Part shown: one piece after another, positions 24,972 through 31,564 of the stretch | How the letters are laid out: every line of letters starts with the position of its first letter | How positions within the stretch are numbered: the first letter of the stretch is position 1 | DNA from: Leucobacter sp. UT-8R-CII-1-4 | GTDB taxonomy: Bacteria > Actinomycetota > Actinomycetes > Actinomycetales > Microbacteriaceae | DNA length: 64,000 nt | Direction of reading: 5' to 3' | Assembly: GCF_030010235.1 (NCBI RefSeq) | Contig: NZ_JASCRS010000001.1 | Location: 310,001 to 374,000 of the forward strand | Notes under the pieces: generated by a model | What the model was told of the DNA's origin: nothing | Seen by the model: the letters and a program-made list of their open reading frames with translations, nothing else | The model's database searches: none | Position numbers and translations under genes: made by a program

Positions 24972-26588
24972 ATGGCTCTCATCGAAACGCAGCAGCAAGC
25001 TCCGCAGGAGCGCCGTTCCTGGCTCCCAATGGTCGCGCTCTTCCTCGCGCAAGTGTTGATGTCGTTTAACGTCGCAGCCCTGCCGATTTCGCTCGGTGGC
25101 ATGGTGCAAGACTTCGGCGTCCCGCCGACCACTGCGAGCACCACGATAGTTGTCTACGGCCTCGCGGTCGCCGCTCTCGTAATGACCGGCGCCAAGCTCG
25201 GCCAGCGAGTTGGCTGGCTTCTCATATTTCGAGTGGTGGTGGCTGCCTTCGCGGGATCCTCGTTGCTAATGATCTTGTCGCCATCAGTGGGCTGGGCGAT
25301 TGCGGGGCAAACCCTGGCCGGGGCATGTGCCGCGATTATCGTGCCTGCGCTCGTCGCGCTCATCGCCGAAAACTATGCGGGTAGACAACAGGCCACCGCG
25401 ATCGGATCGCTCGGCTCAGCCCGGGCGTTTTCAGGAGTGAGTGCCTTTCTGGTCGGTGGCACGCTCGGCACCTTTGTCGGCTGGCGTCCGGTGTTTTTTG
25501 TGACGCTCGCCCTCGCACTCGCAGTGTTTTTGCTCAGTTTCTCGCTGCGGCGGGATCGTGGGGATCGCAGCGTGCGAATCGACTTGCTGGCTTCTGCGCT
25601 GATCGGTCTCGCCATTGTGATGCTCACACTTGGGTTCAACAATCTCAACGGTTGGGGAGTTCTGCTCGCCCGCGACACCGCACCGGTTTCGCTGTTTGGA
25701 CTCTCCCCCGCGCCTGTACTCGTTGTGCTTGGTGTGATTTTCGGCCAGCTATTCTTTTTGCGCACACAGAACCGTATGAAACAGGGCCGGGTGCCGCTCG
25801 TTGATCTGAGTGTGCTGCGCAAACCCAGCGAGCGAGCAGCGATTTACGCCATGTTCATCATTGTCTCCATGGAGGCCGCCGTGAATTTCACGGTGCCAAC
25901 CTATATTCAGGTGGTGCAGGGCCGCACACCGTTTGATACATCGCTTGCAATGATGCCGTTCAACCTTACGGTGTTTATCACGGCAACCCTCATTGTGCGT
26001 TTCTACGAGAGGTTCAGCCCACGTAACATCGCGCGGTTCTCATTTGCGCTCACGACTATCGCACTGCTTTGGCTGGCGCTCGTCGTCACGAATAACTGGG
26101 AAACCTTCCCGACCATCGTCGGACTGGTCGCTTTTGGTATCGGTCAGGGCGCGCTTGTGACGCTCGTCTTCAACGTCTTGGTTACGGCAGCTCCCAAAGA
26201 GCTCGCGGGCGACGTGGGATCGCTTCGCGGCACCACCCAGAATCTCGCCTCGGCTGTAGGCACTGCGGTCATGGGTGCGGTGCTGGTGACAATCCTGAGT
26301 TCCGGTATAGCAACTGCCGTGCAGCAGCACCCTGAGCTCCCGCCGGAGCTCGTCGCCCAGGTCGATCTTGATCAGAGCAATTTTGTGAGCAACGAGGCTC
26401 TGCGTGGCATCCTCGCCCAGACCACCGCAACTCCAGAACAGGTTGAGGTCGCAGTCACCCTCAATGAGTCAGAACGTCTTCGCACACTCAAGCTTGGCTT
26501 TTTGATTCTCGCTGGGGTCAGCGCGATTGCGGCTATTCCTGCGTCCCGTTTGCCGAAGTATCGCCCAGAAGAGATTCCTGCGGAGTAG
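24972..26588 (+). CDS. DHA2-type 14-TM MFS transporter
   Basis: 538 residues with about 14 hydrophobic helices. Motif C is seen as 'LGSARAFSGVSAFLVGGTLG', and the general layout is that of EmrB/QacA drug:proton antiporters. The ATG follows AAAGGACC. It sits in an operon with glutaminase. Its 3' end overlaps the 3' end of a convergent MerR gene by 56 bp. Substrate is unknown; it could export a toxic amine or pathway by-product. Confidence 0.85.
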   Translation: MALIETQQQAPQERRSWLPMVALFLAQVLMSFNVAALPISLGGMVQDFGVPPTTASTTIVVYGLAVAALVMTGAKLGQRVGWLLIFRVVVAAFAGSSLLMILSPSVGWAIAGQTLAGACAAIIVPALVALIAENYAGRQQATAIGSLGSARAFSGVSAFLVGGTLGTFVGWRPVFFVTLALALAVFLLSFSLRRDRGDRSVRIDLLASALIGLAIVMLTLGFNNLNGWGVLLARDTAPVSLFGLSPAPVLVVLGVIFGQLFFLRTQNRMKQGRVPLVDLSVLRKPSERAAIYAMFIIVSMEAAVNFTVPTYIQVVQGRTPFDTSLAMMPFNLTVFITATLIVRFYERFSPRNIARFSFALTTIALLWLALVVTNNWETFPTIVGLVAFGIGQGALVTLVFNVLVTAAPKELAGDVGSLRGTTQNLASAVGTAVMGAVLVTILSSGIATAVQQHPELPPELVAQVDLDQSNFVSNEALRGILAQTTATPEQVEVAVTLNESERLRTLKLGFLILAGVSAIAAIPASRLPKYRPEEIPAE

Positions 26589-26958
26589 ATGCACCCAAGA
26601 GGCCTAAAAACTCATCGGCCATAGCGAGCTGCTTCGCGAGCTTTTCGCGCCGCTCAACCGCGTCTCGTTGAAAGTCGGCGAGCGCTTGCGCGGCAACCGC
26701 AGCGTTGGCGGTGCCCGAATTTAGTGAGTCGATGGCGCTCAGCAGATCACGCATCTGCTCAAGTGAGTAGCCGAGTGGCTTCATACGCCTGATCAGCATC
26801 AACCGGTCGTAGTCGCCCTCGGTGTACAAGCGAAATCCGCCGTCTGAGCGACCAGAAGGCGTAAGCAGCGCGATCTCGTCGTAGTGACGAATTGTGCGCA
26901 AAGAGAGCTCGGTTCGCTCTGCCAATTCACCGATGTGCATCATTCCGGCAGCCGGCAT
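26533..26958 (-). CDS. MerR-family transcriptional regulator
   Basis: 141 residues. The N-terminal winged helix 'HIGELAERTELSLRTIRHYDEIALL' and the 'GGFRLYTEGDYDRLMLIRRMKPLGYSLEQM' region (two pieces of one domain) are diagnostic, and a coiled-coil dimerisation helix follows. There are no metal-binding cysteines, so it is closer to the drug or ligand-sensing branch. The ATG at 26958 has GGGAG seven bases upstream. A TipA-like palindrome lies 24-38 bp before the start. Confidence 0.88.
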   Translation of the reverse strand: MPAAGMMHIGELAERTELSLRTIRHYDEIALLTPSGRSDGGFRLYTEGDYDRLMLIRRMKPLGYSLEQMRDLLSAIDSLNSGTANAAVAAQALADFQRDAVERREKLAKQLAMADEFLGLLGASTPQESLLGDTSANGTQE

Positions 26959-26981
26959 CGTGCTCTCCCATCAAACTAACA

Positions 26982-26996
26982 CTCACGTTACGTTAG
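26982..26996. promoter_or_regulatory. TipA-like MerR operator
   Basis: A 15-bp palindrome of form CT-n-ACGT-n-ACGT-n-AG lies between the divergent MerR and SulP genes. It resembles the CTCACGT-type dyads of TipA and related MerR regulators. Position suggests autoregulation, and possibly control of the SulP gene. Confidence 0.6.
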
Positions 26997-27103
26997 AGTT
27001 CTGTTGTGCGCGCCGTGACGCGCCATCCCTCAAACTCAGCACTTAGTGCCTCTCAATGCTTTCATATCGAAAACATTGACCCCACTCTCGCAGAAAGCCG
27101 ACA

Positions 27104-28645
27104 GTGTCGAAGTCAGCCCCCCGCCAGATTCAACGTACGAACTCCTCAGCATCAACTCCCAGCCCGGCCACGCACACGGTGCGCGGTGCGCTCAGATCAC
27201 CCCGGATACTTACCAGGGAGGCGTTGGCTGGCCTCGTGGTGGCAATCGCGTTGATTCCAGAAGCCATTGCGTTTTCAATTATCGCCGGGGTGGATCCAAA
27301 GGTCGGTCTGTTTTCGTCGTTCGTCATGGCCATCACTATTGCCTTTGTAGGCGGACGACCGGCCATGATTACCGCCGCCACCGGTGCCGTCGCGCTCGTC
27401 ATCGCACCAGTCGCCCGCGAGTACGGCATGGACTATTTCATCGCGACGGTGCTACTGGCCGGTGCACTACAGATCGTGTTAAGCCTGTGTGGCGTGGCAA
27501 AACTCATGCGCTTTATTCCCAGAAGCGTCATGGTTGGCTTCGTGAATGCCCTCGCAATCCTGATCTTTCTCGCACAATTGCCGCAGCTCATCGACGTGCC
27601 CTGGCAGGTATATCCGCTCGTAGCGCTGGGTCTAATCGTGCTGGTCGCACTGCCAAAACTTACCAGCGTTGTGCCAGCACCACTGGTCTCAATCGCGCTT
27701 GTGACTTCGATCACTGTCGCATTCGCTATTCAGGTGCCAACCGTTGGCGATCAGGGTGAATTGCCACGCAGCCTGCCCGAGCTGTTCATTCCGAATGTTC
27801 CACTCAATTTTGAGACGCTTGCGGTCATTGCCCCCTATGCACTGGCCATGGCACTCGTTGGCCTCATGGAGTCACTCATGACAGCGAAGCTGGTCGACGA
27901 GATCACCGACACCCCGTCAAACAAAACCCGAGAGTCCTGGGCGCAAGGCGTCGCCAATATTTTCTCTGGCTTTTTGGGCGGCATGGGCGGCTGCGCAGTG
28001 ATCGGGCAGACAATGATCAACGTCAAGACCTCGGGTGCCCGCACCCGAATCTCCACATTTCTTGCCGGAGTCTTTTTGCTGGCGCTCATCGTATTGCTCG
28101 GCGATGTCGTTGCGCTTATCCCAATGGCGGCGCTCGTCGCCGTAATGATTATGGTCACGATCACCACTTTCGACTGGCACTCGGTCTCGCCAAACACCCT
28201 GCGACGTATGCCAAAGAGCGAAACGGCGGTCATGCTCATCACGGTCGCAGCGGTGATTGCTACCCACAACCTGGCAATTGGAGTGATCGCCGGGGTATGC
28301 ACCGCGGCAATCATGTTTGTGCGCCGAGTGGCTCATTTTGTAACGCTGGATCGCGAAGTACTCGATACCGCTGAAGGCGCGGTGGCCCGCTACAGCGTGA
28401 ACGGCCAGCTGTTGTTTGCGTCTAGCAACGACCTCACCATGCAGTTCTCATACTCTGAAGATCCAGATCAGGTAGTTGTTGATTTCAGCAAGGCACAGAT
28501 TTGGGATGCATCAAGTGTCGCTGTGCTCGATGCCATTGAAACCAAGTATCGTCGCCTCGGAAAGTCCGTCACCTACGTTGGCATGTCTGAGCGTTCAGCG
28601 AACGTCCACGGTCGTCTCAGCGGCGAACTGGGTAACGCAAGCTAG
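27104..28645 (+). CDS. SulP-family anion transporter with STAS domain
   Basis: 513 residues. Membrane domain with the SulP start 'EALAGLVVAIALIPEAIAFSIIAGVDPKVGLFSSF' (split pieces) and 'MTAATGAVALVIAP'-type segment, then a C-terminal STAS domain from about residue 410 ('VVVDFSKAQIWDASSVAVLDAI'). Family members carry sulfate, bicarbonate or dicarboxylates. The GTG start is weakly supported by AGAAAG. Specificity cannot be told from the sequence. Confidence 0.9.
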   Translation: MSKSAPRQIQRTNSSASTPSPATHTVRGALRSPRILTREALAGLVVAIALIPEAIAFSIIAGVDPKVGLFSSFVMAITIAFVGGRPAMITAATGAVALVIAPVAREYGMDYFIATVLLAGALQIVLSLCGVAKLMRFIPRSVMVGFVNALAILIFLAQLPQLIDVPWQVYPLVALGLIVLVALPKLTSVVPAPLVSIALVTSITVAFAIQVPTVGDQGELPRSLPELFIPNVPLNFETLAVIAPYALAMALVGLMESLMTAKLVDEITDTPSNKTRESWAQGVANIFSGFLGGMGGCAVIGQTMINVKTSGARTRISTFLAGVFLLALIVLLGDVVALIPMAALVAVMIMVTITTFDWHSVSPNTLRRMPKSETAVMLITVAAVIATHNLAIGVIAGVCTAAIMFVRRVAHFVTLDREVLDTAEGAVARYSVNGQLLFASSNDLTMQFSYSEDPDQVVVDFSKAQIWDASSVAVLDAIETKYRRLGKSVTYVGMSERSANVHGRLSGELGNAS

Positions 28646-28716
28646 CATTGGCAGTGCCAGGCCAAACCGCATGTTCATGCAGGATGTTGCCCCAGCCTGG
28701 CGATAGGAGAGGTGAA

Positions 28717-29151
28717 ATGTCTGAAGCACGTACTTGGCAAGCTCCCACCGCAGAGGCGCGATTTGACATCCTGCGAAGTTCAAAGTCGGTTGCGATTGTC
28801 GGTGCCTCAGCCAATCCCGAACGCGCAAGTTACGCGGTAGCGAACTATCTCAAAGAAAACTCTGCATTTGATCTGTACTTTGTGAACCCAATGGCCGACG
28901 AAATCCTCGGCCAGAAAGCCTACGCTTCACTGTCCGATCTGCCCGTGGTTCCAGACATCGTTGATGTCTTTCGCAAGCACGAAGATCTGCCAGAGGTTGC
29001 GCGAGAGGCCGTGGCAATCGGCGCGAAAACTCTATGGCTACAGCTTGGTTCATGGAACGAGGAAGCAGCAGCGATTGCCGAATCGGCTGGCCTCAATGTG
29101 GTGATGGATCGCTGCATCAAGATTGAACACACCCGCTTCTACGGCGAGTAA
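28717..29151 (+). CDS. CoA-binding (YccU-like) protein
   Basis: 144 residues, a single Rossmann-like CoA-binding domain: 'SVAIVGASANPERASYAVANYL' and 'WLQLGSWNEEAAAIAESAGLNVVMDRCIKIEH'. This small family is conserved in bacteria, and its precise role is not established. AGGAGAGG precedes the ATG. It lies 71 bp after the SulP gene on the same strand. Confidence 0.85.
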   Translation: MSEARTWQAPTAEARFDILRSSKSVAIVGASANPERASYAVANYLKENSAFDLYFVNPMADEILGQKAYASLSDLPVVPDIVDVFRKHEDLPEVAREAVAIGAKTLWLQLGSWNEEAAAIAESAGLNVVMDRCIKIEHTRFYGE

Positions 29152-29178
29152 TTCACCGGGCGCAAACTTCACGCAGAG

Positions 29179-29712
29179 CTAGGCGGGATATCTCTCTGCC
29201 TCGCTCAGCGAGTTCAATTGAGCAGCGGCTCTCACCTCGCCTGCCCTGCCGAGAGCCGAAAACTTCGCGCCGGCATCGCATGCCGAGAACAGGTGCTTGA
29301 GCGCGCGCGTGAGCGGCCGGAAACCCTCAATTGCCACAGCAACTTCCGGTGACGAGTGGTCAATACCGAGAGCAGAAAGACTATCCGCGACTGCGCCAGC
29401 AGCGAGATAGTCTTCTACCGCGAAGCGACCGCTGTCGCCGCACAGCACCAGGTTGATCGAGGTGCGAGCTCCGCGTTCAAGTTGCTCAGCCACTACGGCT
29501 TCAGCAGTCGCACGGGCGTTCCTCAGCGAGGCCAAAAACACCGTTGGGTGTTGCGCCTGTAACACCGCCTCGGCGGCGAGCGCAGAGGCTGTGCTGTCAC
29601 TCTCAATCGCGTCAACGATGACCACAATTTCAGACTTCGCAAGAGTGGCCAACGCGTGCTCGCCCCAACCGAGCCTGAGCTGATACATCTGTTGCGAAGA
29701 GGTCTCACTCAT
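29179..29712 (-). CDS. ComB-like (2-phosphosulfolactate phosphatase family) protein
   Basis: 177 residues. 'YQLRLGWGEHALATLA' at the start, 'VVIVDAIES' and 'VLCGDSGRFAVEDYLAAG' fit the ComB family, whose founder dephosphorylates 2-phosphosulfolactate in coenzyme M synthesis. Actinobacterial members have no known coenzyme M role. The second motif has 'GDSGR' where ComB has a Gly-Glu/Arg-type loop, so activity is uncertain. No clear ribosome site is seen at 29712; longer starts up to 29892 are possible. Confidence 0.6.
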   Translation of the reverse strand: MSETSSQQMYQLRLGWGEHALATLAKSEIVVIVDAIESDSTASALAAEAVLQAQHPTVFLASLRNARATAEAVVAEQLERGARTSINLVLCGDSGRFAVEDYLAAGAVADSLSALGIDHSSPEVAVAIEGFRPLTRALKHLFSACDAGAKFSALGRAGEVRAAAQLNSLSEAERYPA

Positions 29713-29832
29713 GGAGCCAGAATAGGCGAGTTTCGTCACCCAGTTTTTGCCAACGTCACACTCCGTCATCATTTGTACACGCCCAGATTCTCGATGTGCT
29801 CTCGCAGAAGTTGAGGGCGTAAAGTTACGAGC

Positions 29833-30240
29833 ATGGGATATGAGGTCGAAAAGTCTGAAGATGAATGGCGCGAACAGCTCGGCGAAGAGCAATACGCGAT
29901 CTTGCGTGAAGCTGCGACCGAACGAGCTTGGACCGGTGAGTTGCTCGACGAAGATCGCGCTGGTCTCTACACCTGCGCGGCCTGCGGAAATGAGCTCTTC
30001 GTGAGCGGAACAAAATTTGATTCAAATTGCGGCTGGCCGTCGTTTTATGAGTCGATCCGAGAAGACGCCGTTGAACTGCTTGAGGATCACTCGCTCGGGA
30101 TGACCCGCACGGAGGTTCGCTGCGCAAAATGTGGTGGTCACCTCGGTCACGTCTTTCCCGATGGTTTCGGCACTCCTACCGGCGATCGCTACTGCATGAA
30201 CTCGCTCTCGCTGAATTTCACTGCGTCTGAGCCAGAGTAA
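29833..30240 (+). CDS. msrB: Peptide-methionine (R)-S-oxide reductase MsrB
   Basis: 135 residues. Structural zinc is held by Cys48/Cys51 and Cys97/Cys100, and the catalytic cysteine is Cys121 in 'DRYCMNSLSLNF'. 'NCGWPSFYE' and 'GHLGHVFPDG' are signature motifs. It reduces the R isomer of methionine sulfoxide in proteins. No resolving cysteine is evident near the N-terminal position often used (Cys66 in 'SNCGWPS' may serve). A strong terminator follows. Confidence 0.95.
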   Translation: MGYEVEKSEDEWREQLGEEQYAILREAATERAWTGELLDEDRAGLYTCAACGNELFVSGTKFDSNCGWPSFYESIREDAVELLEDHSLGMTRTEVRCAKCGGHLGHVFPDGFGTPTGDRYCMNSLSLNFTASEPE

Positions 30241-30260
30241 ACGCGACTGGGATCGTGGCT

Positions 30261-30304
30261 AAAGCCCCAGGCAATTGCATAGTGCAATTGCCTGGGGCTT
30301 TTTT
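30261..30304 (+). terminator. Strong Rho-independent terminator after msrB
   Basis: A perfect 18-bp stem (30262-30279 with 30283-30300) with a three-base TAG loop is followed by TTTT. The flanking A tract makes it able to work in both directions. Confidence 0.9.
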
Positions 30305-30444
30305 CACCACTCTGTTAAGCAATGCCACTACTCGAAGCCACCGCGTGCGCTACCTATTTGCGTTGCGCCCGGCAGGCAAGGATGTGATTCGATGCGAAAC
30401 TGAATTCCTCGCGAGGTCTTGTCAGGGATCTTCTCATCGCGAGG

Positions 30445-30540
30445 CCGCAGAACTTACACCCTAGTTTTGCGGTGTGCATCATCCGTGTAGATGCGTGGGG
30501 GTCTCCGTAGGTCAGATATCGGAGGCCCCCATTTTATTTG
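30445..30540 (+). ncRNA. Candidate structured small RNA ending in a terminator
   Basis: Three successive hairpins lie in a gene-free stretch. The first pairs 30445-30453 with 30464-30472 (9 bp, one G-U). The second pairs GCATC 30476-30480 with GATGC 30490-30494. The third is a G/C-rich terminator, 30496-30507 with 30520-30531, followed by TTTTATTT. As msrB is already terminated at 30300, this terminator must serve another transcript. No family match was recognised, and the promoter is not located. Confidence 0.45.
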
Positions 30541-30851
30541 CTCACAAGATGTCTCTGGCTTCTGAGTATTCTTCTGAGACGCGAAGTCCTAGTTCATTGC
30601 CGCGCCGACAAATTCAGTGCTTTCGGGAGATTCCTAGCTCCCAACCATCTGCGTTCACTACTTAGCGGGGCAATGTTCACCCTCCACATTTACGCATTTC
30701 TCACTCATTCGACGCAAAACACTAGACTCACATGCCATCTGCCCCGTACTGTCGTGAGTGGTCGCCTTGAATTTTCACTTTTGTGGACTCTCCCCGGTTC
30801 AATGAGTGAAGCGGCCATTCAACACCCCGGTGACTCACATCCCAGTCACCC

Positions 30852-30905
30852 GCGTGGTGGTTTGGCATCCTTGTTCCCCTTATGTTCAGACCCAAACCAC
30901 CACGC
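30852..30905. repeat. 14-bp perfect inverted repeat
   Basis: GCGTGGTGGTTTGG at 30852-30865 is matched by its exact complement at 30892-30905, enclosing 26 bases. There is no T tract and no flanking gene. It could be a protein-binding site, an RNA stem or the trace of a small mobile element. Confidence 0.6.
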
Positions 30906-31158
30906 ACTTCTCGAAGCTCCAGGCACTCGCCTTCGATATACGAAAGAGCTGCGGCCGCCAGTTGCGTGGTGCCACAAATCCAACTTTCGGGGCATCAACT
31001 CACGAGACCTTGTACGGCTCTACTCCGACGCTCGTCGTGGCTACTCCTTATGTTCCAAAGGTCTACTTACTCCTGTTGAAAAGATGAGTCAATGCCTCTC
31101 TCGGATGTCAGGATAAAGATCTCGCGTGACTGTGTAACAACAATTAGTTTTCGTGAGT

Positions 31159-31244
31159 CCGTGGCGCGTGCACTGAGCACCACGGGAGGCATCACTCTCA
31201 GATGCGCGAGGGTCCCTGGTGCTGGGGGGTTCCAGGGACCCTTT
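31159..31244 (+). ncRNA. Second candidate structured RNA ending in a terminator
   Basis: CCGTGG (31159-31164) pairs with CCACGG (31180-31185). GCATC (31189-31193) pairs with GATGC (31201-31205). A perfect 10-bp terminator stem (31210-31219 with 31232-31241) is followed by TTTCTCTC. The order and the GCATC/GATGCG hairpin match the element at 30445-30540. No gene upstream explains the terminator. Confidence 0.45.
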
Positions 31245-31373
31245 CTCTCAGCCTTGTGTTTCGACATTCCGAGCATTGCAACGTTGCATTCAGCTCGACG
31301 CGTCAGCTTTCTCGTAAATCGGTCACTGACGTGGGGTTATTTCACAGACGGTGGGGCATTCACCACTCTCACA

Positions 31374-31409
31374 GGGGTGTCAGACGCGTGCTTGCGCACG
31401 CTCGACCCC
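31374..31409. repeat. Two-tier hairpin
   Basis: GCGTGC (31386-31391) pairs with GCACGC (31396-31401) over a TTGC loop. An outer GGGGT/ACCCC pair (31374-31378 with 31405-31409) extends it. It lies about 155 bp upstream of the LuxR start and may be in its leader or be an operator. Confidence 0.4.
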
Positions 31410-31564
31410 CTAACTCAGAGCCGTAAATACTCACTCGGTTATACATACTTACTCCTCAATTAGCAATAGGCCTCCACTCACTTCACTCAAGTTCTACATT
31501 TGTGTGCAGCTATTTACTGCGAGAGCGAGTTCAGCTTTCAGCACGAACCAATGGGGGTACGTTC

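Larger units (their letters stand above)
30541..31564. other. Long non-coding region rich in hairpins
   Basis: About 1.0 kb before the second LuxR gene. Open frames of 60-190 codons exist but look random in composition, have no ribosome sites and match no domain. The stretch contains a 14-bp inverted repeat (30852-30905), a second terminator-ended structured element (31159-31244), a hairpin at 31374-31409, the decamer CCTTATGTTC twice (about 30879 and 31048), and many CACTC/GAGTG-type pentamers. It probably holds regulatory sites for the LuxR gene and one or more small RNAs. Confidence 0.5.

Noticed and set aside
10000-27000. The catabolic region as a recently acquired genomic island
   Set aside because: No integrase, transposase, tRNA or direct repeats flank it, and base composition looks like the neighbours by eye.
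30445-30540. Assignment as 6C RNA, SRP RNA or a T-box
   Set aside because: The C-rich loops of 6C RNA, the conserved SRP loop and the T-box AGGGUGG element are all missing.
30538-31116. 192-codon forward frame in the non-coding region
   Set aside because: It lacks a ribosome site, has shadow-like composition and is crossed by the hairpins described. No domain seen.
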